Position numbers and translations under genes: made by a program. A DNA stretch of 39,828 nucleotides from Haloarculaceae archaeon. GTDB lineage: Archaea; Halobacteriota; Halobacteria; Halobacteriales; Haloarculaceae. Shown piece by piece: positions 24,859-32,722 of the stretch (positions are counted from its first letter, which is position 1; every line of letters starts with the position of its first letter). Where the stretch lies: positions 1 through 39,828 of the forward strand of contig SKTU01000149.1 in assembly GCA_007122455.1 (NCBI GenBank), read 5' to 3'. Below the pieces are notes generated by a model that made no database searches, was not told the DNA's origin, and saw nothing but the letters and a program-made list of their open reading frames with translations.

Positions 24859-25137
24859 ATGGTCGAGAACGTCATCTGGCCGGCCTACCTCGACGCCGAG
24901 CGCTCCCGAAACGAGGGGCGCCGCGTCTCCGAGGGGCTCGCAGTCACCGATCCGACGGTCGACGAGATCGCCCAGGCCGTCCAGCAGGTCGGCTACGACG
25001 CGGTCATCGAGCGGGAGAAGACGTATCCCCGCGAGTACGAACCGCGCGGACGGGTGATCGTCAAGGGGGCCGACGACGCGAGTAAGTCCGACCTCCTCGG
25101 TGCCGTCGCGGCGTACGTGGCGGCGATGCGGAAATGA
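24859..25137 (+). CDS. srp19: Signal recognition particle 19 kDa protein
   Basis: This 92-residue protein binds 7S RNA and promotes SRP54 assembly on it, for co-translational membrane targeting. The family features [40 protein letters not shown] and [15 protein letters not shown] are all present. A TATA-like box fits a leaderless transcript. Its TGA overlaps the gar1 start by ATGA, making an operon of RNA-protein assembly factors with the presenilin-type protease gene downstream. Confidence 0.95.
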   Translation: MVENVIWPAYLDAERSRNEGRRVSEGLAVTDPTVDEIAQAVQQVGYDAVIEREKTYPREYEPRGRVIVKGADDASKSDLLGAVAAYVAAMRK

Positions 25138-25361
25138 GACGCGTCGGCGAAGTCGTCCGGATCGCACAGGGGCTGGCGATCGTCCGCTCGTCCGACGACG
25201 CGGCCTCGGAACTCGGCTCGGAGCTCGTCGACGAACGGCTCGATCCGGTCGGCCGCGTCGTCGACGTGTTCGGACCGGTCGATCGACCCTACCTCGCCGT
25301 CTCGCCGAGCGGTGACGTGACGCTCGCCGCACTGCTGGGCGAGAAGCTCTACGCGCGCTGA
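25134..25361 (+). CDS. gar1: H/ACA ribonucleoprotein subunit Gar1
   Basis: This 75-residue protein is the small beta-barrel Gar1 of archaeal H/ACA RNPs, which guide pseudouridylation with Cbf5, Nop10 and L7Ae. Family sequence: [39 protein letters not shown], and GEKLYAR. Length is typical for archaeal Gar1, without the glycine-arginine tails of eukaryotes. Translation is coupled to srp19 by a 4-nt overlap. Confidence 0.93.
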   Translation: MRRVGEVVRIAQGLAIVRSSDDAASELGSELVDERLDPVGRVVDVFGPVDRPYLAVSPSGDVTLAALLGEKLYAR

Positions 25362-25403
25362 CCGCAACGCCAAAACGGAACCCACACCACGCCACGATCA
25401 CGC

Positions 25404-26414
25404 ATGAAACGTTCCCTCCTCGCCACCGTTGCCGCCGTCGGTATCTTCCTCGTCGTCCAGCTCGGCGCGCTGGCGCTCGTCGAGCCGTTCATGGACGCCG
25501 GTTACCAGGCGGTCGACGATCCGGGCGATCCGACGAACAGCCTGCTGTACATCGGTGCGATCGTCGTCATCACCGGTGTGATGCTCGCGGCGATCAAACT
25601 CGGCGTCGATCGGTTCATTCAGGCACTGATCGTCTTTGCCTCCGTCCTGATCGCGTTCTACGTCTTTTCGGTCGTGCTTCCGGCCGTGATCGTCGTGGGA
25701 GGCGTCGACGTGGTGGCGGCTGTCGCAGCGATCGGTCTCGGCGTCGCCCTGCTCGTCTATCCGGAGTGGTACGTCATCGACAGCGTCGGGATCGTGATGG
25801 GTGCGGGGGCCGCCGGGCTGTTCGGCATCAGCTTCGGACTCCTCCCGGCGATCGTCCTCCTCGTCGCGCTGGCGGTGTACGACGCCATCTCGGTGTACGG
25901 AACCGAGCACATGCTGACGCTGGCCTCCGGCGTGATGGATCTTCGACTGCCGATCGTGCTCGTGATACCGCTGACGCTCTCGTACTCGTTTCTCGAGGAG
26001 GAGGGACCGGAGAGCCTCGAAGGGGAACCGGAATCCGAACGCCTCGAGGCGGACGCCGACGCCGACGCCGAGGACGGAGACGCGGACGCGGATCAGGTCG
26101 TCGAACGGGACGCGCTGTTCATCGGTCTCGGCGACGCGATCGTGCCGACGATCCTCGTCGCCAGCGCCGCCTTCTTCCGTCCCGGCGGCGCGCCACTCCT
26201 CGAGGTCCCCGGGATCGCGCTGACGGTACCCGCACTCGGCGCCATGATCGGAACGATCGCCGGACTGCTCGCCCTCCTCGGACTCGTGTTGAAGGGGCGG
26301 GCCCACGCGGGACTCCCGCTGTTGAACGGCGGGGCGATCGCCGGCTACCTGCTCGGCGCGGCGATCGCTGGCATCACCGTCGTCGACGCGCTCGGCTTGA
26401 GCCCGTACCTCTGA
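25404..26414 (+). CDS. Presenilin-type intramembrane aspartyl protease
   Basis: This 336-residue polytopic membrane protein has about nine hydrophobic segments and the active-site motifs of presenilin/signal-peptide-peptidase homologues: VYDAISVYG (YD), FIGLGDAIVP (GxGD) and a PAL-like region read here as GLPLLNGGAI. Between the aspartates is a cytosolic loop very rich in Asp, Ala and Glu (about residues 195-235), encoded partly by repeating GAC-GCC units at 26050-26095. It probably cleaves membrane-embedded segments or leftover signal peptides. It follows srp19-gar1 with a 42-bp gap, suggesting a shared functional theme around the membrane. Confidence 0.88.
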   Translation: MKRSLLATVAAVGIFLVVQLGALALVEPFMDAGYQAVDDPGDPTNSLLYIGAIVVITGVMLAAIKLGVDRFIQALIVFASVLIAFYVFSVVLPAVIVVGGVDVVAAVAAIGLGVALLVYPEWYVIDSVGIVMGAGAAGLFGISFGLLPAIVLLVALAVYDAISVYGTEHMLTLASGVMDLRLPIVLVIPLTLSYSFLEEEGPESLEGEPESERLEADADADAEDGDADADQVVERDALFIGLGDAIVPTILVASAAFFRPGGAPLLEVPGIALTVPALGAMIGTIAGLLALLGLVLKGRAHAGLPLLNGGAIAGYLLGAAIAGITVVDALGLSPYL

Positions 26415-27413
26415 TCACTCGCCGGTGAGCGCTTCGCTCCCCGGGGCGAACTCGATCGTCCGACCGAGCCCCTCCTCGCGGGCCTTCCGGTAGAGCATCC
26501 AGCCGGCGGCGACGGTCTCGATTCCGGTCCCGCCGCTGTCGAACACTGTCACCTCGTCGTCGCTCGTTCGTCCCTCGGCGGTTCCCGCGACGACCTCGCC
26601 CAGTTCGGCCGCGACGTGGTCGTCGTCGATCGCACCGGCCTCCAGCGCAGCGAGGAACGACCCGGCGTCCTGGAGCGCCCGCTCGCGCAGGTCGGGGACG
26701 TACGTCGCGCGGGCGATCGTCTCGACCGGTAGCTCGTTTTTCCCCGGCGTGTACTGTCCGATCGCGGTGACGTGGGCGCCGTCCTCGAGATCGCCGTCGT
26801 CGAAGACGGGATCGGAGGCCCTCGTCGCCGTGATTACGACGTCGGCACCGGAGAGTGCAGCGCCCGAGGAGTCAACCGCGACGACATCGGCGTCGAGGCG
26901 GGCATCGAACTCGGCGGCGAACGACTCGCGATTTGCCGGCGTCGGCGAGAAAACGCGGATCTCCTCGAAATCGCGGACGGTCGCAGTCGCGCGGAGCTGA
27001 CCGCGCGCCTGAGCGCCGCTCCCGATGACGGCGCAGGTCGTCGCATCCTCGCGGGCCAAGGCGTCGACGCCGACCGCGCCCGCGGCCCCCGTCTTGAAGG
27101 GGTTCATGCTCGCCCCGTCGAGCAGCGCGGCGAGTCGCCCCGAATCGGCTTCGAAGATCGGCAGCACGAAATGTGAGTCCTGGTCGCCGAAGCCGGATGC
27201 GTAGGTGTAGCCGCCCATCGCGCCGACGCCGGGCAACATCGCGAGATAGCCGGTACAGATCCCGCCGGGGTCGTCGCTGACGAGTTTCGTTCGCGGCTCC
27301 GCGGCACCGCCGCGGCCCCGGTCCTCGTAGCCGGCACGTACGGCGTCGACGTACTCAGTAACGGTTGCGAGGCCCGATATCTCGTCGCTTCGCAGGAACA
27401 GAACGTCAGTCAT
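26415..27413 (-). CDS. Ornithine cyclodeaminase / alanine dehydrogenase family enzyme
   Basis: This 332-residue enzyme belongs to the mu-crystallin family (ornithine cyclodeaminase, archaeal alanine dehydrogenase). The substrate-side segment is AEPRTKLVSDDPGGICTGYL, followed by GGYTYASGFGDQDSHFVLPI and MNPFKTGAAGAVGVDALARE. The NAD(P)-binding motif is CAVIGSGAQARGQLRA, with DVVITATRASDPVF downstream. In archaea the substrate is usually alanine or a related amino or imino acid. The gene stands alone, converging on the presenilin gene within one base. Substrate assignment is open. Confidence 0.9.
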   Translation of the reverse strand: MTDVLFLRSDEISGLATVTEYVDAVRAGYEDRGRGGAAEPRTKLVSDDPGGICTGYLAMLPGVGAMGGYTYASGFGDQDSHFVLPIFEADSGRLAALLDGASMNPFKTGAAGAVGVDALAREDATTCAVIGSGAQARGQLRATATVRDFEEIRVFSPTPANRESFAAEFDARLDADVVAVDSSGAALSGADVVITATRASDPVFDDGDLEDGAHVTAIGQYTPGKNELPVETIARATYVPDLRERALQDAGSFLAALEAGAIDDDHVAAELGEVVAGTAEGRTSDDEVTVFDSGGTGIETVAAGWMLYRKAREEGLGRTIEFAPGSEALTGE

Positions 27414-27488
27414 GGGCGACGATTCGGCGTCGAGGGGCTTAGGCGTACTGCAACGGGAACGGGAAAATCAGCCGATTCGGTCGGATCG

Positions 27489-27704
27489 CTACTCCGCGCT
27501 GCCGCGTCCGGGCGGCGCGACGGCCGGGCTGGCCTCCGGGACGGGTGCCCGGACGAACATCGCGTGTGCGACCAGGCCAATGGCCGCCAGCGACCCCAGG
27601 GGCACGGCCACCGTCATAGAGAGCCCGACGAGGAGGAACAGCGCGGTCAGGCCGACGAACGACACGGGAATGAGGCCCAAAACGAGGTCGTAGTATCCCA
27701 TCAT
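27489..27704 (-). CDS. Small two-helix membrane protein
   Basis: This 71-residue protein reads MMGYYDLVLGLIPVSFVGLT and then a second hydrophobic stretch, VAVPLGSLAAIGLVAHAMFV, with a proline/alanine-rich tail. Two transmembrane helices are predicted. No family is recognised. The start at 27704 (or the next ATG, 27701) fits a TATA-like box in the palindrome TGAGATATACTCA (27721-27733), about 26 nt upstream, so the transcript is leaderless. Confidence 0.65.
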   Translation of the reverse strand: MMGYYDLVLGLIPVSFVGLTALFLLVGLSMTVAVPLGSLAAIGLVAHAMFVRAPVPEASPAVAPPGRGSAE

Positions 27705-27717
27705 AATACATTCAGAA

Positions 27718-27900
27718 TTATGAGATATACTCATTTAAGTCTTTTTCAAAAGTCGCTGATATTTGACTCAGGTGCGATGGGTATTTGCTATCGACGTTTC
27801 CCGATGCATTCTCATAACTTATGAGGACCGTATCTCTCAAATAATCGCACGCAAACGGACCGATGGATAGTTCGACGCCGTCCATCTCGATTTCGAACAT
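27718..27900 (-). CDS. Possible 60-residue hypothetical protein
   Basis: A minus-strand frame starting MFEIEMDGVELSIGPFACDY is reasonably acidic at its N-terminus and ends 14 nt before the small membrane gene. The second half is AT-rich and overlaps the promoter palindrome of that gene. I do not recognise it. It may be a true small gene, the 5' remnant of one, or chance; no Shine-Dalgarno is seen. Confidence 0.25.
   Translation of the reverse strand: MFEIEMDGVELSIGPFACDYLRDTVLISYENASGNVDSKYPSHLSQISATFEKDLNEYIS
27721..27733 (-). promoter_or_regulatory. Palindromic TATA/operator element
   Basis: TGAGATATACTCA is a symmetric element that contains the TATA-like core for the downstream small membrane gene (start 27704). 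A symmetric TATA region is a plausible site for repressor binding. Confidence 0.4.
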
Positions 27901-27983
27901 ATCCGTTCACGTATTGACAGAGACCACCACACGGCGACCGAAAGTCCGGTCCTTTATCTCGGAGGCCATCGGAACGCGGAACA

Positions 27984-29285
27984 ATGAGCGACGACGCGGA
28001 CGGCATCGACGATGCGAACGGCATCGACTACGCCGGACGGGCAAAGGAGATCCTCGGCTTTTCGAGGTGGTGGCAGGTCGCAGCCGCGGCTGCGATGATG
28101 GCGGCCGTCAGCCCGTACCAGTACGTCTGGTCGTCGATCGAGCGTCCGCTCGCGGAGAGTCTCGACATCGCGCTCCCGGCGCTCGGCGCCGTCTTCTCCT
28201 TTTACGTGGTCTTTCAGTCGCTGTCGCAGTTCCCCGCCGGCTGGTGGCGCGACCGCCGAGGCCCCGGGGCACTGATGTTTCTCGCGGCGCTACTGGCGGG
28301 CGGCGGGTACGTCGGCCTCGCCTACGCGAATAGCCTCTGGCAGCTGTACGTCCTCTACTCGCTCGGCGCCGTCGGCGTCGGGATCGTCTACACCGTCGCC
28401 GTCAACACCGCCGTGAAGTGGTTCCCGGACCGAACCGGCCTCACGACCGGTATCGGAACGATGGCGTTCGCGGGCGGGAGCGCGCTCGTCGTGCCGTACG
28501 TTCGAGCGAACGCGACGCAAGCCGGCTACGCAGACGTTCTCAGAAACGTCGGGCTCGTCATCCTCGTCGTGCTCCTCGTCGGGGCGTTTCTGCTTCGGGA
28601 TCCGCCCGACAACTGGCTCGGCCTCGACGACGATGACGACGAGCGGGACGGGCTGGCCGACTCGCTTCGTGGAAAGGCGTACACGACCAAGGAGATGCTG
28701 AAGACGTGGCAGTTCTGGCTGCTCTACGCGATGTTCATTGCGGTGGCGGGGGCGGACCTCATCGTCATCGCCAACGTCGTCCGCTTCGCCGAACACTTCG
28801 GGTTCGCCGCGATCGTCGCCACGGCGGCCGCGACGCTACTCCCGATCGCGGCGGGCGGTTCGCGGATGGTACTCGGCGAGGTCTCCGACCGGTTCTCCCG
28901 GGAACGCGTGATGCTCGTCTCCTTCCTGCTCGCGGGGCTGTTCCGTCTCGGCCTGGTCGGCGCGGGCACGGCCAGCGCCGAGATCGTCTTCGTCGTCTTC
29001 GTGATGGCGGCGATGTTCTTCTCCTCGCCGCTCTACGTCTTCTTCCCCGCCATCCTCGCGGACTACTACGGGGCACAGCACTCCTCGTCGAACTACGCGG
29101 TGCTCTACACCGCGAAGGTCGGCGGCGGCGTTTTCGCCGGAACGGTCACCGGATTCATGGTGGCGACGCTCGGCTGGAACACGACGTTCACGATCGGCGG
29201 ATTGTTGGCGATCGGCGCCGGGATCGCCGTGTTGATCCTGCGGCCCCCAGCCGGATCCGGGCTCGACGGCGCGGAGCCGGCGTAG
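27984..29285 (+). CDS. MFS transporter, oxalate/formate antiporter-like
   Basis: This 433-residue protein has about 12 transmembrane segments. An N-terminal acidic cytosolic tail is followed by MAAVSPYQYVWSSIERPLAE, the MFS loop WWRDRRGPGALMF, and SLGAVGVGIVYTVAVNTAVK. The central loop is acidic, with LGLDDDDDERDGL, and the second-half loop reads GEVSDRFSRERVMLV. It resembles the OFA (oxalate/formate antiporter) branch of MFS. CTTTATC (27952-27958) lies about 28 nt upstream, supporting a leaderless start at 27984. The substrate is not known; monocarboxylates are a reasonable guess. Confidence 0.85.
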   Translation: MSDDADGIDDANGIDYAGRAKEILGFSRWWQVAAAAAMMAAVSPYQYVWSSIERPLAESLDIALPALGAVFSFYVVFQSLSQFPAGWWRDRRGPGALMFLAALLAGGGYVGLAYANSLWQLYVLYSLGAVGVGIVYTVAVNTAVKWFPDRTGLTTGIGTMAFAGGSALVVPYVRANATQAGYADVLRNVGLVILVVLLVGAFLLRDPPDNWLGLDDDDDERDGLADSLRGKAYTTKEMLKTWQFWLLYAMFIAVAGADLIVIANVVRFAEHFGFAAIVATAAATLLPIAAGGSRMVLGEVSDRFSRERVMLVSFLLAGLFRLGLVGAGTASAEIVFVVFVMAAMFFSSPLYVFFPAILADYYGAQHSSSNYAVLYTAKVGGGVFAGTVTGFMVATLGWNTTFTIGGLLAIGAGIAVLILRPPAGSGLDGAEPA

Positions 29286-29699
29286 CTACTGGAGTTTGAA
29301 GTAGAGATACCGCCAGACGCTCAACACGATGGCACCTCCGAGAAGGATGACCGTCGCGAACGTCAGATCGGCCCCACGGGCCGGCAGCGCGACTATTCGA
29401 ACACCGAGTCCGATGAGCACCGCGAGGATCCACGACCGGAGCGCGAGCGGGATCGAGGAGTTCGGCGCCGAGCCGCCGCCGGGGGAGTACGCCCCGACGA
29501 GCGGTGCGGCGATTATCCAGCCGAGCACGAACGGCCCGGCGGCGTAGACGTAGATGAGCGGATCGGCCAACAGCGCATCGAGTGGCCAGTGTTCGAGGGT
29601 CCCGACGAGGAGAAACGCGAGCAGCGCCGTGATATCGCCGACGGCGATCGGCCACGTGCTCGCGTCGATACGTCGTTCGAGGAACGACTGCTCTGTCAT
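29286..29699 (-). CDS. DUF3054-like membrane protein
   Basis: This 137-residue protein has four hydrophobic segments (about residues 18-35, 48-68, 85-105 and 110-130) with the segment WPIAVGDITALLAFLLVGTL near the start. This matches DUF3054 integral membrane proteins, whose role is unknown. Start 29699 (MTEQSFLERRID) is chosen since earlier in-frame residues are not family-like. Its stop is one base from that of the convergent MFS gene. Confidence 0.75.
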   Translation of the reverse strand: MTEQSFLERRIDASTWPIAVGDITALLAFLLVGTLEHWPLDALLADPLIYVYAAGPFVLGWIIAAPLVGAYSPGGGSAPNSSIPLALRSWILAVLIGLGVRIVALPARGADLTFATVILLGGAIVLSVWRYLYFKLQ

Positions 29700-29755
29700 A
29701 CTCGCCGGTTCGAACGCCCCCACCCAAACGTTTGCGGCTTTCCCGCGCCGAACGA

Positions 29756-30235
29756 TCACTCCTCGTCCCAGTAGCCAACCGTCTCGTCGAGGTCGTAGAA
29801 GCCGCTGAGCGACCGTTCCCCGCGACCGCCCGGTGGGGAGCCGACGAAGACGCCGAACCGGTTCGAATCCGGGTAGACCGTCACGTCAGGCTCGTTCATC
29901 GTCGAGACCGCGAGATAGCGGAGCGGTTCCTCACCGTCGTTGATCACCCGGTGACCGCCCGAGCTGTCGGCGGGGAGCGCGACGTAATCGCCGGCTTCGA
30001 GGCGGTGGGTGTCGTCCGCACAGCGAACCGAACCCTCACCCGCGAGCACGTAGATCGCCTCCTCGTTCGCCGTGTGGTAGTGATACGGCCAGGATTTGTG
30101 ACCCGCCGGCAGTTCGTAGAGGCTACAGCCGATCCGCTGTCCACCGGCCGCCTCGCCGAGCTGCTTGCGCCTGAACGTCGTTTCACCGCGCTCCAGTTCA
30201 CTCCACTCGAGCTCCGCTTCGTTCACGTGACCCAT
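29756..30235 (-). CDS. Cupin-domain protein
   Basis: This 159-residue single-domain cupin has motif 1 as HKSWPYHYHTANEEAIYVLA, metal ligands HxH and E, and motif 2 as ALPADSSGGHRVIN. It resembles cupins of sugar-phosphate or auxin-binding-like type, of unknown substrate. The start at 30235 (MGHVNEAELEWSELE) is preferred over 30307, as the intervening residues overlap the methyltransferase gene and are not family-like. Both genes are on the minus strand, 46 bp apart, and may share a transcript. Confidence 0.85.
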   Translation of the reverse strand: MGHVNEAELEWSELERGETTFRRKQLGEAAGGQRIGCSLYELPAGHKSWPYHYHTANEEAIYVLAGEGSVRCADDTHRLEAGDYVALPADSSGGHRVINDGEEPLRYLAVSTMNEPDVTVYPDSNRFGVFVGSPPGGRGERSLSGFYDLDETVGYWDEE

Positions 30236-30281
30236 GCCAAAAGTACCACCGTCGCCGTAAATAGCTCTTCGTGCGCCGTCG

Positions 30282-30857
30282 TCACGCCGACGATTCGCGA
30301 ACGCCAACGATACTCATCCCGAAGCCGTAATCGACCGGTCGCGGATCGAGCCCGACTGACTCGATCGCCGCGATCAGTTCCTCGGCCGTATAAAAGGCCG
30401 AGTCGAATCCGACGACGCGCTCGGCGGCCGCGAGCGCCCTCCCGCGCCGCGTCGCCCGATCGAACTCCCGCACCACGAGCACGCCACCGGGTTCGAGTAC
30501 CCGTGCGGCCTCGGCGAGCGCTCGCTCGCGGTCGTCGAAGTGGTGGAGCGCGTCGACGATCAGCACGGCGTCGACACTCCCATCGGCAAACGGGAGCGCC
30601 TCAGCGGCGCCGCGAACGGTCTCCAATCCACGATCGCGCGCCCGTTCGCACATTCCACGGGCCGGATCGACGACCGTCGCACCGACCACCGAGGCGGCTC
30701 GTCCGGAGCCGCCGCCGACGTCGATGACTCGCTCGACGTCGCGATCGGCGCAGTAGAACCCCTTCCGGACGTCGACGTCGTCGGCCGGCGGCATGAACAG
30801 GTCGTACAGCGGCGCCAGGAGATCGAACGCGCGAACGTCCCAGCTGGAAGCGTGCAT
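30282..30857 (-). CDS. Class I SAM-dependent methyltransferase
   Basis: This 191-residue methyltransferase (UbiE/COQ5-like group) has motif I as RVIDVGGGSGRAASVV, motif II around ATVVDPARGMCERAR, GAAEALPFADGSVDAVLIVD as the motif around the post-I acidic loop, and RVLEPGGVLVVREFDR as motif IV. The substrate is not evident. It diverges from the acetyltransferase gene across a 50-bp promoter. Confidence 0.88.
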   Translation of the reverse strand: MHASSWDVRAFDLLAPLYDLFMPPADDVDVRKGFYCADRDVERVIDVGGGSGRAASVVGATVVDPARGMCERARDRGLETVRGAAEALPFADGSVDAVLIVDALHHFDDRERALAEAARVLEPGGVLVVREFDRATRRGRALAAAERVVGFDSAFYTAEELIAAIESVGLDPRPVDYGFGMSIVGVRESSA

Positions 30858-30877
30858 GGTGGAACGTCGGGCGCGGG

Positions 30878-30885
30878 ATATAACA
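30878..30885 (+). promoter_or_regulatory. TATA box for the GNAT gene
   Basis: GATATAAC is centred about 27 nt before ATG 30908, indicating a leaderless transcript. The region also serves the divergent methyltransferase gene. Confidence 0.5.
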
Positions 30886-30907
30886 CGATTACCACCGACG
30901 AGTTCGT

Positions 30908-31438
30908 ATGGAGTTCGAGCTCCTCGGGTGGCCCCCCGACGGTCCGACGCTACGGCTGGACTACCGGCAGTTCAGCTACGCCGGCAAGTTCGTGATGACG
31001 AACACCGGGAAGGCGGTCCTTCGGCCTGACGAGGCGGAGGCGGGTGGCGAGTTCGACGACGTGCTCGCGGCGGTCGCGTTCAACGAGGACAGGACGAATC
31101 CCGACGCGCTGTGGATCCGGTACGTCACGGTCCGCGCGGATCGTCGCGGCGAGGGACTCGGGCCGAGGCTCCTCGACCGCGTCTCGGAACTCGCTCTCGG
31201 GCGCGGCTACGATCGGCTCCGAATCGCCGTCAACAATCCATTCGCCTACGAGGCGCTCTACCGCGCCGGTTTCGGGTTCACCGGCGAGACGACGGGGATC
31301 GCCGAACTCGTACTCGAGAGGCCGGGGGATCGAACCGCCGAACGCTACCGGGCCGGTCTCGACCAGTTCCGGGAGCGGGAGCTATCCGACGCCGAGAGTG
31401 CGTTCCTCGACGACAAGCGCAATGCCGACCCGCCCTGA
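30908..31438 (+). CDS. GNAT-family N-acetyltransferase
   Basis: This 176-residue protein is a single GNAT domain. The acetyl-CoA pyrophosphate loop is RADRRGEGLGPRLLDRVSEL, preceded by the strand ALWIRYVTV, and the C-terminal NNPFAYEALYRAGFGFTGE is the usual motif B region. The start has its own TATA box. The substrate (amino group of a protein or small molecule) cannot be told. Confidence 0.9.
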   Translation: MEFELLGWPPDGPTLRLDYRQFSYAGKFVMTNTGKAVLRPDEAEAGGEFDDVLAAVAFNEDRTNPDALWIRYVTVRADRRGEGLGPRLLDRVSELALGRGYDRLRIAVNNPFAYEALYRAGFGFTGETTGIAELVLERPGDRTAERYRAGLDQFRERELSDAESAFLDDKRNADPP

Positions 31439-31496
31439 CGCCAGTCGAAGTCGATTCCCGCTCTTATAAGCCGTCCGGGGATCCATCCCGATTCGA

Positions 31497-32675
31497 ATGC
31501 CGCGATCGTTCCGGCGAACAGTCTCCCTCGTGACCGCGTGGCAGGTCGCCGCGAGCGTCTGCTACTACACGGTGTTCGCCGCGACGCCGTTCTTCCGGGA
31601 TGCCTTCGGCCTGAGTCGCTTCGAAGTCGGCATCGTCGTGACCGTCCTCTCGCTCGGTTACGCGGCGTTTCAGCTCCCACTCGGTAGCGCAACCGACCGG
31701 TACGGCGAAGCGCTGACGCTCCCGCTCGGGCTGCTCGCGCTCTCGGCCGGCGTCCTCCTCGTGGCGGGCGCCCCCACGTACGCCGCGCTGCTCGCGGCGG
31801 TCTTCTTTCTGGGGTCGGCGTACGGGGTCGCGGCGCCGGGAACGAACCGGGTGATCGTGGAGATGATCGCGGTAGAGCGGCGGAACGTCGCGATGGGAAT
31901 CAAGCAGGTCGGCGTCACCGCCGGGAGCGGTCTCAGTGCGCTCCTCGTCACCGGACTCGCGGGGTTTTTCGTCTGGCAGACGGGCTTTCTCGTCGCCAGC
32001 GGGCTCGGGATCCTCGTGGCCGCAGCGTTCGCGCTGTCGTACAGCAGCGACGGCTCGCGGGACGGGGATCGCCCGGAGTTTCGGACGCTGTTGGGTGAGC
32101 CGCCGTTCCGTCGATTACTCCTCGCCGGCGTCCTGCTCGGCGCGGCGCTGTTCACGACGACCGGCTACACCGTCCTCTACGTCGAGGAGACGGCGGGTAC
32201 AGCCGTCGTGGTCGCCGGCGCCGTCCTCGCACTCGTCCAGCTGTTCGGCAGCGTCGGCCGGATCGTCGGCGGCTGGCTCGGCGACGTCCTTCCGGGATCC
32301 GAACTGCGTCGCGTCGGCGGCATCCTCACGGTGCAGGCGGTCGCCGCCGCGGCGGTCTTTCTCGCCGTTCCGGAGCTATCGTCGACGCTCGGTGCCGTCG
32401 TCGTCTTCTCCGTTCTCGGCTTTTTTGCGCTCGGCAACACGGGAATCTACTTCTCCTGCGTCGCGACGCTCGTCCGCAGTGAGGAGATCGGTGCCGCGAG
32501 CGCGGGCGGCCAGCTCGCGCTGACTGCGGGCGCCCTCGTCGGACCGCCGGTCTTCGGCTATCTGGCCGACACGGTCGGATATCGCGCCGGCTGGAGCGCC
32601 CTCGCCGGCGCCTCCCTGCTCGCAGCCGCACTTTCGCTCTCGATCGTTCGGAGCGAAGCGCCCGCAGCGGCGTGA
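31497..32675 (+). CDS. MFS transporter
   Basis: This 392-residue protein has about 12 transmembrane segments. The first MFS loop is LPLGSATDRYGEALTLP, and a later loop reads GGWLGDVLPGSELRR. SAYGVAAPGTNRVIVEMIAV and MGIKQVGVTAGSGLSALL are sugar/drug-type MFS features. A TATA box CTTATAAG (31463-31470) is about 30 nt upstream of the ATG. The next gene is another MFS in the same orientation with its own TATA box, so the two may be paralogous but separately transcribed. The substrate is unknown. Confidence 0.88.
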   Translation: MPRSFRRTVSLVTAWQVAASVCYYTVFAATPFFRDAFGLSRFEVGIVVTVLSLGYAAFQLPLGSATDRYGEALTLPLGLLALSAGVLLVAGAPTYAALLAAVFFLGSAYGVAAPGTNRVIVEMIAVERRNVAMGIKQVGVTAGSGLSALLVTGLAGFFVWQTGFLVASGLGILVAAAFALSYSSDGSRDGDRPEFRTLLGEPPFRRLLLAGVLLGAALFTTTGYTVLYVEETAGTAVVVAGAVLALVQLFGSVGRIVGGWLGDVLPGSELRRVGGILTVQAVAAAAVFLAVPELSSTLGAVVVFSVLGFFALGNTGIYFSCVATLVRSEEIGAASAGGQLALTAGALVGPPVFGYLADTVGYRAGWSALAGASLLAAALSLSIVRSEAPAAA

Positions 32676-32722
32676 TCCCGAATCGGCGGCTATAACGCCC
32701 CCGGTGTGTAACCCGTCTCCGA

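Noticed and set aside
26050-26095. GAC-GCC repeat in the presenilin gene as a possible microsatellite
   Set aside because: It is short, imperfect and encodes an acidic cytosolic loop normal for this protein type in halophiles.
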